Below, in pieces: positions 1-7,974 of a DNA stretch of 40,462 nt. Position numbers and translations under genes: made by a program. The DNA lies in NCBI RefSeq assembly GCF_000331005.1, contig NZ_AEJB01000332.1, positions 1 to 40,462 on the forward strand. The letters run 5' to 3'. Positions within the stretch are counted from its first letter, which is position 1. The number at the start of each line of letters is the position of its first letter. This DNA is from Streptomyces turgidiscabies Car8. GTDB taxonomy: Bacteria; Actinomycetota; Actinomycetes; Streptomycetales; Streptomycetaceae. The notes below the pieces were generated by a model. That model was not told the DNA's origin and did not search any database. It worked only from the letters and a program-made list of their open reading frames with translations.

Positions 1-27
1 GAGACGTACGACGTCTACCTGCGACCG

Positions 28-1500
28 CTACTTCTTCCTGCCGCGCTTCTCGCGCACCCGCACCGAGATGTGGATCGGCGTGCCCTCGAAGCCGAACTCC
101 TCGCGCAGACGGCGCTCGATGAAGCGGCGGTAGCCCGCCTCGATGAAGCCGGAGGCGAAGAGCACGAACCGCGGCGGCTTGACGCCCGCCTGGGTGCCGA
201 ACAGGATGCGCGGCTGCTTGCCGCCCCGGATCGGGTGCGGGTGGGCGGCGACCAGCTCGCCGAGGAAGGCGTTCAGCCGGCCCGTCGGGACCCGGGTCTC
301 CCAGCCCGCCAGGGCGGCCTCGATCGCGGGGACCAGCTTCTCCATGTGGCGGCCGGTGCGCGCCGAGACGTTGACGCGGGGCGCCCACGCCACCTGGGCG
401 AGCTCGGTCTCGATCTCCCGCTCCAGGTAGTAGCGGCGCTCCTCGTCGAGCGTGTCCCACTTGTTGTACGCGAGGACGATCGCACGGCCCGCGTCGACGG
501 CCATCGTGACGATCCGCTGGTCCTGGATGGAGATGTTCTCGGAGCCGTCGATCAGGATGACGGCGACCTCGGCCTTCTCCACGGCGGCGGCCGTACGCAG
601 CGAGGCGTAGTAGTCGGCGCCCTGCTGGAGGTGGACGCGCTTGCGGATGCCCGCCGTGTCGATGAACTTCCAGGTGACGCCGCCGAGTTCGATCAGCTCG
701 TCGACCGGGTCACGGGTGGTGCCCGCGATCTCGTTGACGACGACGCGCTCCTGGCCCGCCACCTTGTTCAGCAGCGAGGACTTGCCGACGTTCGGGCGGC
801 CGATGAGGGCGATGCGGCGCGGGCCGCCGACCCCGGTGCCGAACGTCTGCGCGGGAGCCTCGGGCAGCGCCTCCAGGACGGCGTCCAGCATGTCGCCGGT
901 GCCACGGCCGTGCAGCGCGGAGACGGGGTGCGGCTCGCCGAGACCGAGGGCCCAGAGATACGAGGCGTCGGCCTCGCCGCTCAGCCCGTCGACCTTGTTG
1001 GCGCACAGGACGACGGGCTTGCCGGCCTTGCGCAGCAGCCGGACGACAGCCTCGTCGGTGTCGGTCGCGCCGACCTTGGCGTCGACGACGAAGACGACGG
1101 CGTCGGACGCCTCGATCGCGTACTCGGCCTGTGCGGCCACGGAGGCGTCGATGCCGAGGACGTCCTGCTCCCAGCCGCCGGTGTCGACGAGCTTGAAGCG
1201 CCGCCCGGCCCATTCGGCCTCGTAGGTGACGCGGTCGCGGGTGACGCCGGGCTTGTCCTCGACGACGGCCTCACGGCGCCCGATGATGCGGTTGACGAGT
1301 GTCGACTTGCCGACGTTCGGCCGCCCCACGACGGCGAGGACGGGCAGCGGCCCGTGTCCCGCCTCGTCGAGCGCGCCCTCGACATCAGCTACATCGAAGC
1401 CCTCGACCGCGGCGAGCTCCATGAACTCCGCGTACTCGGCATCGCCAAGCTCTCCGTGCTCGTGCTCTCCCGAGCCGTCGGAGGGAATGTGGTCGTTCAT
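28..1500 (-). CDS. der: Ribosome biogenesis GTPase Der (EngA)
   Basis: Tandem-domain GTPase that acts in maturation of the 50S ribosomal subunit. The 490-residue product carries two G domains. The first has GRPNVGKST, then DTGG and NKVD; the second has GRPNVGKSS, then DTAG and NKWD. A KH-like C-terminal domain follows and ends in a basic REKRGRKK tail. About 57 acidic residues precede the first G domain, longer than in E. coli but usual in actinobacteria. I chose the ATG at 1500 because a GAGG lies about 10 bases upstream; an in-frame GTG at 1560 has no convincing ribosome site. It is the last gene of the cmk-plsC-der run, 91 bases after plsC. The call is certain; only the start is open. Confidence 0.97.
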   Translation of the reverse strand: MNDHIPSDGSGEHEHGELGDAEYAEFMELAAVEGFDVADVEGALDEAGHGPLPVLAVVGRPNVGKSTLVNRIIGRREAVVEDKPGVTRDRVTYEAEWAGRRFKLVDTGGWEQDVLGIDASVAAQAEYAIEASDAVVFVVDAKVGATDTDEAVVRLLRKAGKPVVLCANKVDGLSGEADASYLWALGLGEPHPVSALHGRGTGDMLDAVLEALPEAPAQTFGTGVGGPRRIALIGRPNVGKSSLLNKVAGQERVVVNEIAGTTRDPVDELIELGGVTWKFIDTAGIRKRVHLQQGADYYASLRTAAAVEKAEVAVILIDGSENISIQDQRIVTMAVDAGRAIVLAYNKWDTLDEERRYYLEREIETELAQVAWAPRVNVSARTGRHMEKLVPAIEAALAGWETRVPTGRLNAFLGELVAAHPHPIRGGKQPRILFGTQAGVKPPRFVLFASGFIEAGYRRFIERRLREEFGFEGTPIHISVRVREKRGRKK

Positions 1501-1591
1501 GAAGTCCGTACCTCGTTCATCGTGGTGATCGGTGTAACCCCCCGTTATCGGGTGATCCACTACTCAAACTGCTCAAGTACTCAAGTGTCGC

Positions 1592-2305
1592 TCAGCGCCC
1601 GGCGGGGCGCCCGGCGTTTTCCTGACGGCCGGTGAGCCGTCTGGCGTTCTCCAGGTGCGCGGTGAGCTGCTTCTGGATGCGTACGGTCGCCTCGTCCAGC
1701 GCCGCGCGCGTACGCCGCCCGGTGCCGTCGCCCGCCTCGAACGGGTCACCGAAGACCACGTCGACGCGGCTGCGCAGCGGCGGCAGCCCCTTTATCAACC
1801 GCCCGCGCCGGTCGGTACTTCCCAGGACGGCCACCGGAACGACCTGCGCACCGCTGCGCACGGCGAAGTAGGCCAGACCGGCGCGCAGCGAGGCGAAGTC
1901 GCCCTCGCCACGGCTGCCCTCGGGAAAGATCCCGAGGACTCCGCCGTTCGCCAGCACCGCCAGGGCCTGGGCGATCGCCGTCCGGTCGGCGGTCGAGCGG
2001 TCCACCTTGACCTGTCCGAGGGCGTGCATGGCGGGCCCGAGCAGCCCGATGAACGCCTCTTTCTTGACCAGGAAGTGCGACGCCCGGGGCGCCACACCGA
2101 TGACCATCGGGCCGTCGATGTTGTGCGAGTGGTTCACGGCGAGGATCACCGGACCGGTCGCGGGGACCTTCCAGGCGCCCAGGACGCGCGGCTTCCACAG
2201 CCCGTACATCAGACCGACACCGATACGCCGCCCGACCTCGGCACCCCGCTGCGTGGGAACCTCGGCCGCCTTCGACTCCCTCGACGTCTTCGACGGAACG
2301 CTCAC
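1592..2305 (-). CDS. 1-acyl-sn-glycerol-3-phosphate acyltransferase (PlsC family)
   Basis: Membrane-associated acyltransferase of phospholipid synthesis that moves a fatty acyl group to lysophosphatidate or a related lysolipid. The 237-residue protein shows the catalytic HX4D block in NHSHNID and the substrate-binding block FPEGSRGEGDF. A basic C-terminal tail (RRLTGRQENAGRPAGR) is partly encoded by a duplicated GCGCCCGGCG at 1595-1616. The GTG start at 2305 overlaps the cmk stop as GTGA, so the two genes are translationally coupled. A cmk-acyltransferase-der order is typical of Streptomyces. Which lysolipid is used cannot be read from the sequence. Confidence 0.9.
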   Translation of the reverse strand: MSVPSKTSRESKAAEVPTQRGAEVGRRIGVGLMYGLWKPRVLGAWKVPATGPVILAVNHSHNIDGPMVIGVAPRASHFLVKKEAFIGLLGPAMHALGQVKVDRSTADRTAIAQALAVLANGGVLGIFPEGSRGEGDFASLRAGLAYFAVRSGAQVVPVAVLGSTDRRGRLIKGLPPLRSRVDVVFGDPFEAGDGTGRRTRAALDEATVRIQKQLTAHLENARRLTGRQENAGRPAGR

Positions 2306-2979
2306 TTCGCGTCCCGCTTCTCCTCGACGAGGGTGACGACGCATTCGATGACCTGCTGCAGAGTCAGCTCGGAGGTGTCGACCTCCACCGCGTCGTCCGC
2401 CTTGGCGAGCGGCGAGGTCTTACGGCTGGAGTCGGCCGCGTCCCGCTTCAGCAGCGCCTCACGGGTGGCGTTGACGTCGGCACCCTTCAGCTCACCGCTG
2501 CGGCGGGCGGCACGCGCCTCCGGGGACGCGGTGAGGAAGATCTTCAGGTCGGCGCCGGGCAGAACGGTCGTCCCGATGTCCCGCCCCTCGACGACGATCC
2601 CCTTCTCGGCCGACGCGGCGATGGACCGCTGCAGCTCCGTGATCAGCGCACGCACCTCCGGTACGGCGCTCACCGCGCTGACCTTGGAGGTGACCTCCTG
2701 GGTACGGATCGGACCACCGACGTCGGTGCCGTCCACGGTGATCGTCGGGTTCTCCGGGTCCGTACCGGAGACGATCTCGGCCTTGCCCACCACGGCGGCG
2801 ATCGCGGAGGGGTCCGTGAGGTCGATCCCGTTGGTCACCATCCACCAGGTGATGGCCCGGTACTGCGCCCCGGTGTCCAGGTAGCTCAGCCCGAGCTGCG
2901 CGGCGACAGCCTTCGACGTGCTCGACTTGCCGGTGCCGGAGGGCCCGTCTATGGCGACAATCACTGCGGCGCGATCCAC
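2302..2979 (-). CDS. cmk: (d)CMP kinase
   Basis: Cytosolic kinase that phosphorylates CMP and dCMP with ATP, feeding CTP/dCTP pools. The 225-residue product has the family's usual length. It carries the P-loop GPSGTGKSS at residues 12-20, the LDTGAQYRA segment of the nucleotide-binding region, VVEGRDIGTTV, and the lid-like ASPEARAARR. The GTG at 2979 is preceded by AGGAAAGG at 10-base spacing, which decides the start against the longer open frame that runs back into the intergenic repeat at 3098-3175. It overlaps plsC by 4 bases. It is separated from tyrA by 212 bases. Confidence 0.96.
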   Translation of the reverse strand: MDRAAVIVAIDGPSGTGKSSTSKAVAAQLGLSYLDTGAQYRAITWWMVTNGIDLTDPSAIAAVVGKAEIVSGTDPENPTITVDGTDVGGPIRTQEVTSKVSAVSAVPEVRALITELQRSIAASAEKGIVVEGRDIGTTVLPGADLKIFLTASPEARAARRSGELKGADVNATREALLKRDAADSSRKTSPLAKADDAVEVDTSELTLQQVIECVVTLVEEKRDAK

Positions 2980-3097
2980 TGTGGAGGCACCTTTCCTGGT
3001 CCGGGGTGGTGGGGCGGGGGCGCATGGCACCCCGGACAAGGTTACTGGGTACTGGTCACTCATCCGGCCGCAAGCCCTTCTGGCCCCGGCCCGCACC

Positions 3098-3175
3098 CCC
3101 AGCCCGTCCGGCGATTGAGGACAAGGCCCGTTCAGGGCCGGAGCGGGGGCCTGGGGACGGCAGCCCCCAGCGACG
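3098..3175 (+). repeat. Dispersed palindromic intergenic element, family A, copy 1
   Basis: The stretch holds three consecutive potential hairpins: GTCC(9)GGAC at 3106-3122, GGCCCGTTCAGGGCC around 3125-3139, and a G-run/C-run pair (GGGG to CCCC) to about 3168. It is about 80% identical by eye to 7852-7930. On the minus strand it follows the tyrA stop by about 17 bases, so it would lie in the tyrA 3' untranslated region and could stop or stabilise that transcript. I recall similar elements as common in Streptomyces intergenic DNA; their function is not established to my knowledge. Confidence 0.7.
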
Positions 3176-3191
3176 CCCACACCAACACCGC

Positions 3192-4280
3192 TCACGACTG
3201 CCGAATCGCCCACCCACGCTCCCGCAGCGCAGCAGAAAGCACGGGTGCGGCCGACGGCTGCACCATCAACTGCACAAGCCCCGCCTGCTGCCCCGTCGCA
3301 TGCTCGATCCGCACATCCTCGATGTTGACCCCCGCCCGCCCCGCATCGGCGAAGATCCGGGCCAGCTGCCCGGGCTGGTCGTCGATGAGCACGGCCACGA
3401 CCTCGTACACCAGCGGAGCGGCCCCGTGCTTGCCGGGCACCCGCACCTGCCCCGCGTTACCGCGCCGCAGCATGTCCTCGACCCCGGACACACCCGCACG
3501 GCGCTTCGCCTCGTCGGAGGACTGGAGGGACCGCAGTGCCTGAACCGTCTCCTCCAGGTCCGCGGCGACGTCCGTGAGGAGGTCGGCGACCGGCCCGGGG
3601 TTGGCGGAGAGGATGTCGATCCACATGCCGGGATCGGAGGCGGCGATCCGGGTCACGTCCCGGATGCCCTGCCCGCACAGCCGTACGGCCGCCTCCTCCG
3701 CGTTCTCCAGCCGCGCGGCGACCATGCTGGAGACCAGGTGGGGCATGTGGGAGACAAGGGCGACGGCGCGGTCGTGGGCGTCCGCGTCCATGACGACGGG
3801 GACCGCACGGCAGTGCGAGACCAGTTCGAGGGCGAGGTTCAGCACCTCCGTGTCGGTGTCCCGCGTCGGGGTCAGCACCCAGGGACGGCCCTCGAAGAGG
3901 TCGCCGGTCGCGGCCAGCGGGCCGGACTTCTCGCGGCCCGACATGGGGTGCGAGCCGATGTAGGACGCCAGGTCGAGGCCCATCGCCTCCAGCTCGCGGC
4001 GCGGGCCGCCCTTGACGCTGGCCACGTCGAGGTAGCCGCGCGCGACACCCCGGCGCATCGCGTCGGCGAGGGTGCCTGCCACGTGCGCGGGCGGAGCGGC
4101 GACGATCGCGAGGTCGACCGGCCCCTGCGGCGCCTCGTCCGTCCCGGCGCCCAGCGCGGACGCCGTACGGGCCTGCTCGGGGTCGTGGTCGGCGAGATGG
4201 ACGACGACGCCCCGCGAGGCGAGGGCGAGCGCGGCGGACGTACCGATGAGGCCCGTGCCGATGACGAGTGCGGTTCTCAC
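3192..4280 (-). CDS. tyrA: Prephenate dehydrogenase with C-terminal ACT domain
   Basis: Oxidative decarboxylation of prephenate with NAD(P), on the tyrosine branch of aromatic amino acid synthesis. The 362-residue product starts with the Rossmann loop GTGLIGTSAALAL. It carries the family block GSHPMSGREKSG, then an all-helical dimerisation region. The C-terminal ACT domain (about residues 288-352) includes DQPGQLARIFADAG and is expected to bind an amino acid for feedback control. The GTG start overlaps the stop of aroH as GTGA, so chorismate mutase and this enzyme catalyse consecutive steps from a coupled message. The downstream gene cmk is separated by a repeat element. Confidence 0.95.
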   Translation of the reverse strand: MRTALVIGTGLIGTSAALALASRGVVVHLADHDPEQARTASALGAGTDEAPQGPVDLAIVAAPPAHVAGTLADAMRRGVARGYLDVASVKGGPRRELEAMGLDLASYIGSHPMSGREKSGPLAATGDLFEGRPWVLTPTRDTDTEVLNLALELVSHCRAVPVVMDADAHDRAVALVSHMPHLVSSMVAARLENAEEAAVRLCGQGIRDVTRIAASDPGMWIDILSANPGPVADLLTDVAADLEETVQALRSLQSSDEAKRRAGVSGVEDMLRRGNAGQVRVPGKHGAAPLVYEVVAVLIDDQPGQLARIFADAGRAGVNIEDVRIEHATGQQAGLVQLMVQPSAAPVLSAALRERGWAIRQS

Positions 4281-4639
4281 TGGGCGATGTCCTTGCGCAG
4301 GGCCCCCGCGGCACCGAGGTAGACGTGCGCGATGTCCGCGCGGGGCAGGTCCGACTCGATGTGGGCGAGGATCCGTACCACCCGCGGCATCGCGCCCTCG
4401 ATGTCCAGCTCCTGGGCGCAGATCAGCGGTACGTCGACGATGCCGAGCTTGCGGGCCGCGGCGGCCGGGAAGTCGCTGTGCAGGTCGGGGGTGGCCGTGA
4501 ACCAGACGCTGATCAGGTCGTCCGCGGTGAGGCTGTTGCGCTCCAGGACCGCGACGAGCAGTTCACTGACCCGCTCGTCCATGTGCCCGGCCTCGTCCCG
4601 GTCCAGTTGGACGGCGCCCCGCACCGCTCGTACCGCCAC
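4277..4639 (-). CDS. aroH: Monofunctional chorismate mutase, AroH (Bacillus) type
   Basis: Converts chorismate to prephenate, directly ahead of TyrA. The 120-residue protein matches the small AroH fold family rather than the helical AroQ type. It shows VRGAVQLDRDE near the start, then WFTATPDLHSDFPA, and ICAQELDIEGAMPRVVRIL, all recognisable against B. subtilis AroH. The GTG at 4639 has AAGGAG at 7 bases, which fixes the start; longer in-frame extensions run into promoter-like sequence. The gene is first in the aroH-tyrA pair and has a repeat-bearing leader at 4653-4683. Confidence 0.93.
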   Translation of the reverse strand: MAVRAVRGAVQLDRDEAGHMDERVSELLVAVLERNSLTADDLISVWFTATPDLHSDFPAAAARKLGIVDVPLICAQELDIEGAMPRVVRILAHIESDLPRADIAHVYLGAAGALRKDIAQ

Positions 4640-4652
4640 GGTGATGCTCCTT

Positions 4653-4683
4653 GCTGATGTACGTGGGTGGAGCTGATGTACGT
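4653..4683 (-). repeat. Direct repeat in the aroH leader
   Basis: GCTGATGTACGT (plus-strand sense) occurs at 4653-4664 and again at 4672-4683, 19 bases apart. One copy lies next to the aroH ribosome-binding site. A further palindromic run, TACGTA-GA-TACG-AA-TACGTA on the minus strand, continues to about 4699. The spacing suggests either a regulator site on one face of the helix or a leader that folds. No protein can be named from the sequence. Confidence 0.5.
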
Positions 4684-4909
4684 ATTCGTATCTACGTATC
4701 GGCTCTTGGCGCATCCAGCCTAGTCAGCCCGCATGAAGAGGACCCGCGGCGCCCGCCCGCTGAGACGCGCCCCCGCCTCACACCGGGCTCTGCCAATGTC
4801 ACCCGATTCGCCCCAATCCGCGACTTGGGGTGCGAACACGCCCGTGCGCTCTGGACGCGGGGGCCCAGGTCCGCTCTCATGGCAGGAAACTCGCCTCGGG
4901 GGAGGCCCG

Positions 4910-5604
4910 ATGAAGCGCACCGGACCGCTTTTCACACTGCTCGCGGGACTGTTGTTGGCCCTGTTCATGCTGTCGCTCAACGCGACGACAGGAACGAAGC
5001 CGGCGTCCACGTCCCAGGCGGACTCACCCGGCTACGAGGTGTCACCGTCACCGTCACCTCCGAACACGAAGGCGTCTCCTTCGCCTTCCCCGCCCGTGAC
5101 CCCGTCACCGACTTCGTCTCCGTCGCCCACCAAGGCCCCCGCGCCGAACGCGGACTACGCGGGCCGTACGGACGACGACTCCTCCGCGGTGTCGGTCTCG
5201 CTGCGCGACGGCAAGCGATCGCGTACTTCTGCGACGGACGTGACAAGGAGTCGTGGCTGAAGGGCGATGCCGAGGCCGACGGTTCCATGAAGCTCACCGG
5301 CGAGGGCGGCTCCGTACTGAACGGCACCCTCAAGGGCAGCAGCATCCGCGGCACGGTCGACATCGAGGGCGGGCACTACGCCTTCACCGCGGACAAGGCG
5401 GTCAAGCCGTCGGGGCTGTACCGGGCGACCGCGACCGTGCGGAACGCCAAGATCGACGGCGGCTGGATCGTGCTGTCGACCGGGGAGCAGGTCGGCATCC
5501 TCAACCGCGACGGCAAGCCCTCCCCCGCGCCCCGCATCGACCCGGAGACCGGCGCGGTCACGATCGACGGCCGGCGGCTCACGGCCCGCCCGGTCACACC
5601 CTGA
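4910..5604 (+). pseudogene. Membrane-anchored Ser/Pro-rich extracellular protein, frameshifted
   Basis: An ATG at 4910 follows a GGAGG and opens a protein with one N-terminal membrane or signal segment (TGPLFTLLAGLLLALFMLSL), a Ser/Pro/Thr linker (repeated SPSPSPP, PTSSPSPTKAP), and then NADYAGRTDDDSSAVSVSLRDGK. At about 5215 the sense moves to the next frame, where AIAYFCDGRDKESWLKGDAE continues naturally to a stop at 5604 (VTIDGRRLTARPVTP). One missing G in AAG(G)CG explains the break. The original frame runs out at a TGA ending at 5260 and would give 116 residues without the beta-rich C-terminal domain. It is a real mutation or a sequencing error. Function is unknown; the layout suggests a surface-exposed domain on a stalk. 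Confidence 0.75.
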
Positions 5605-5656
5605 GCCCCCTTCCCCGACTCCTCCCGCTCCTCCCACTCCTCGCAGGGAGCCGAAC

Positions 5657-6241
5657 ATGACCGTGGACCCGAACGCCGCAACCCAGAGCTTCCCTCCGCG
5701 CCCTCCTGCCCCCAGCGGCCCGAGCGCGGCCCGCTATCTCGTCCCGGCGCTCGTCGCCGCCGCCGTGGCGGTGGGCCTGGGGGTGTACGGCAAGGTCCAC
5801 GACCCGGAGGGCACCGCCTTCAACCTGGCCGGGTTCAGCAGCACGGGCGCGGTGAAGTCGTGGCTCGCGACGACGGCGTTCGGCTTCGCGCTCGTCCAGG
5901 TCGTGTCGGCGCTCATGGTGTACGGGAAGCTGCCGGGCCCGAGCTGGTCGGCGGTGCTGCACCGCTGGTCGGGGCGGATCGCGTTCCTGGTGGCCGTTCC
6001 GGTGGCAGTGCACTGTCTGTACGCTTTCGGATATCAAACATACGATTCACGTGTGATGTGGCACTCCCTCCTGGGATGCTTCTTCTTCGGCGTCTTCAGC
6101 GCGAAGATGCTGCTGCTTCGCTGGGACCGGCTGCCCGGCTGGCTGCTGCCGGTCGTCGGCGGACTGGTCTTCACCGTTCTGACGATCATCTGGCTCACTT
6201 CCGCCCTCTGGTTCTTCCGCAACATCGGAGTGACGACATGA
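5657..6241 (+). CDS. Four-helix integral membrane protein, cytochrome b561/DUF6529-like
   Basis: The 194-residue protein has a Pro-rich cytosolic start and about four hydrophobic helices. Histidines lie inside or next to helices (VLHRWSGRIAF, VAVHCLYAFG, MWHSLLGCFF), as expected for a small b-type haem protein. Haem binding is inferred from this pattern, not shown. The ATG has AGGGAG upstream. The stop overlaps the start of the Rieske gene as ATGA, so the two products are made in step and probably form one membrane electron-transfer unit. A 45-base pyrimidine-rich stretch precedes the ribosome site. DUF6529 is my best family guess. Confidence 0.75.
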   Translation: MTVDPNAATQSFPPRPPAPSGPSAARYLVPALVAAAVAVGLGVYGKVHDPEGTAFNLAGFSSTGAVKSWLATTAFGFALVQVVSALMVYGKLPGPSWSAVLHRWSGRIAFLVAVPVAVHCLYAFGYQTYDSRVMWHSLLGCFFFGVFSAKMLLLRWDRLPGWLLPVVGGLVFTVLTIIWLTSALWFFRNIGVTT

Positions 6242-6645
6242 CGCAAGGCCCGACGCGCCGCACGATCCTCCTCGCGACGGGCGCGGCGGCGCTCACAGCG
6301 GGATGCAGCGAGTACGGCGACGAATCCGGGTCGTCGACGGTCTCCGCCGGCTCCCCCGGTCAGGAGCTGGCCACGACGGCCGACATCCCGGTCGGTGGCG
6401 GCAAGATCTTCAAGGACGAGCAGGTCGTGGTGACCCAGCCCAAGGACGGCGAGTTCAAGGCCTTCACCTCGATCTGCACGCATCAGCAGTGCCCAGTGGC
6501 CAATGTCGAGGGCGGCACCATCAACTGCACCTGCCACGGCAGCAAGTTCAACATCGCGGACGGTTCGGTGGCCAACCCGCCGGCTGCGCGGCCACTGGCG
6601 GAGAAGAAGATCACGGTGACGGGAAATTCGATCCGCCTGGCGTGA
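6238..6645 (+). CDS. Rieske [2Fe-2S] protein, Tat-exported lipoprotein
   Basis: The 135-residue protein begins with a twin-arginine signal (RRTILLATGAAALTAGC) that ends in a lipobox-like LTAGC, so export folded and lipid anchoring at Cys are predicted. The Rieske domain holds both cluster motifs, CTHQQCPV (Cys-x-His) and CTCHGSKF (Cys-x2-His). This small single-domain form is not the QcrA subunit, which carries transmembrane helices. It overlaps the upstream membrane protein by 4 bases. The likely role is to pass electrons between the membrane partner and an extracytoplasmic acceptor; donor and acceptor are unknown. Confidence 0.92.
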   Translation: MTQGPTRRTILLATGAAALTAGCSEYGDESGSSTVSAGSPGQELATTADIPVGGGKIFKDEQVVVTQPKDGEFKAFTSICTHQQCPVANVEGGTINCTCHGSKFNIADGSVANPPAARPLAEKKITVTGNSIRLA

Positions 6646-6667
6646 CCTTCCCCCGTACGCTCCCGGA

Positions 6668-7441
6668 ATGAGCCCGCAATCCGACCCCCAGAGTTCCGAG
6701 ACCCCCGAGAACCTGGTGCGCGACCACACGGTCTACGCCTGTGTGATGGGTTCACGCGCCTTCGGCCTGGCGACGGACGGCAGCGACACGGACAGGCGCG
6801 GGGTCTTCCTCGCGCCCACTCCCCTGTTCTGGCGCTTCGAGAAGCCGCCCACGCATGTGGAGGGCCCGGCGGAGGAGCAGTTCAGCTGGGAGCTGGAACG
6901 CTTCTGCACCCTGGCTCTGCGGGCCAACCCGAACATCCTGGAGTGCCTCCACTCGCCCCTCGTGGAGTACGCCGACGACATCGGCCGTGAACTCCTCGCC
7001 CTGCGCGGAGCGTTCCTCTCCCGCCAGGCGCACGAGACGTTCGCGCGCTACGCGCTCGGCCAGCGCAAAAAGCTGGAGGCCGATGTCCGCGTCCATGGCG
7101 CCCCGCGCTGGAAACACGCGATGCACCTGCTGCGCCTGCTGATGAGCTGCCGCGACCTGCTGCGCACGGGCACGCTGACGATCGACGTCGGTGACGAGCG
7201 CGGTCCGCTGCTGGCGGTGAAACGGGGTGAGGTGGGCTGGCCGGAGATCGAGTCCCGGATGAACCGCCTCGCGGAGGAAGCCGAACAGGCCTCCCGCACC
7301 AGCCCGCTCCCCGAGGAACCGGACCGCCGTCGCGTCGAGGACTTCCTGATCCGCACCCGCCGAGCCTCAGCTCACCAGCCGGACCCGCACGACGAGGTCG
7401 TGCAGGGCGTCGTACGCGGTGGGGACGTCCGGCAGCCCTGA
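6668..7441 (+). CDS. Nucleotidyltransferase of the RlaP/YcgL-like family (Pol beta fold)
   Basis: The 257-residue product carries the Pol-beta nucleotidyltransferase signature MGSRAFGLATDGSDTDRRG near residues 27-45 (Gly-Ser followed by the metal-binding Asp-x-Asp). A helical C-terminal half follows (FSWELERFCTLALRANPN, HAMHLLRLLMSCRDLLRTG). The family is known as RNA-repair-associated or minimal nucleotidyltransferase; the substrate here is unknown. The last 24 or so residues after RRASA look unlike the family and are encoded opposite the 3' end of the convergent gene at 7367-7849, so the original stop may have been lost. It starts 22 bases after the Rieske gene. Confidence 0.8.
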   Translation: MSPQSDPQSSETPENLVRDHTVYACVMGSRAFGLATDGSDTDRRGVFLAPTPLFWRFEKPPTHVEGPAEEQFSWELERFCTLALRANPNILECLHSPLVEYADDIGRELLALRGAFLSRQAHETFARYALGQRKKLEADVRVHGAPRWKHAMHLLRLLMSCRDLLRTGTLTIDVGDERGPLLAVKRGEVGWPEIESRMNRLAEEAEQASRTSPLPEEPDRRRVEDFLIRTRRASAHQPDPHDEVVQGVVRGGDVRQP

Positions 7442-7849
7442 GGCGGCCTGCGCGTCGTCCAGTACGCGGTGCAGCCGCTCCACATCGGCCGCCACGCGCG
7501 CGTGGCCGACGTCGGCCACCCCGTGTTCCCGCTCGGCCTTGGCCGCGACGAGCTCGGGCAGATACGCGGGGGCCTCGCCGATCTCCCCGACGAGCGTGGG
7601 CAGATGGGCCTGTACCTCGCCACTGCGCATCAGGTGGACGCCGGTGAGCAGCACGCGGAACGTGTAGAGCAGCGGCTTGAGTTCGCCGGTCTTCTCGAAG
7701 AGCCGCCACTGCGTCACCGCGAAGCCTCTGTAGTGGTGCGCGTGGTGGCCGGTGAGGACACCGGGGGCGAGCGCGGCCAGTTCCCTGTGCGTGTCGGACG
7801 TGTGCACGACCAGCGGGGACAGCAGCCTCAGCGGCGCGGCATCAGCCAC
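7367..7849 (-). pseudogene. Truncated RlaP-like nucleotidyltransferase, catalytic domain missing
   Basis: The readable part, LLSPLVVHTSDTHRELAA onward through HHAHHYRGFAVTQWRLFEK and TFRVLLTGVHLMRSGEV, matches the helical C-terminal half of the same family as the gene at 6668. The N-terminal Gly-Ser...Asp-x-Asp catalytic half is absent. Reading upstream, the frame enters the family A repeat at 7852-7930 after only about 13 residues. A GTG at 7849 is possible but has no ribosome site. The 3' ends of this gene and the nucleotidyltransferase at 6668 overlap by 75 bases. I read it as a remnant cut off at a repeat element; a free-standing helical partner protein is the alternative. Confidence 0.65.
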
Positions 7850-7851
7850 CC

Positions 7852-7930
7852 ACAGCCCGTCCGGCGTTTGAGGACGAGGCTCCTTCAGGGCCGAAGCGGG
7901 GGTCTGGGGGCGCAGCCTCCGGCAAGGACC
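7852..7930 (+). repeat. Dispersed palindromic intergenic element, family A, copy 2
   Basis: Same element as 3098-3175 and in the same orientation: AGCCCGTCCGGCG, TTGAGGAC, TTCAGGGCCG, AGCGGGGGTCTGGGG. The first hairpin is intact; the second and third have lost some pairing. On the minus strand it follows the ADP-ribosylglycohydrolase stop by about 45 bases, as copy 1 follows tyrA. It also marks the point where the neighbouring nucleotidyltransferase remnant ends. Confidence 0.7.
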
Positions 7931-7974
7931 CATACCGACATGACGCGCTACTCCGGCAGCGCACCGTTCATCCG

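Noticed and set aside
1501..1560. An upstream GTG start for der at 1560
   Set aside because: No ribosome site, and the added residues look non-coding; the ATG at 1500 fits better.
5205..5225. Programmed -1 ribosomal frameshift in the surface-protein gene
   Set aside because: No slippery heptamer or downstream structure is present; a simple one-base loss explains the break.
5605..5656. Pyrimidine-rich stretch before the cytochrome b-like gene as a regulatory element
   Set aside because: Only a skewed composition is visible, with no dyad or repeat to support a function.
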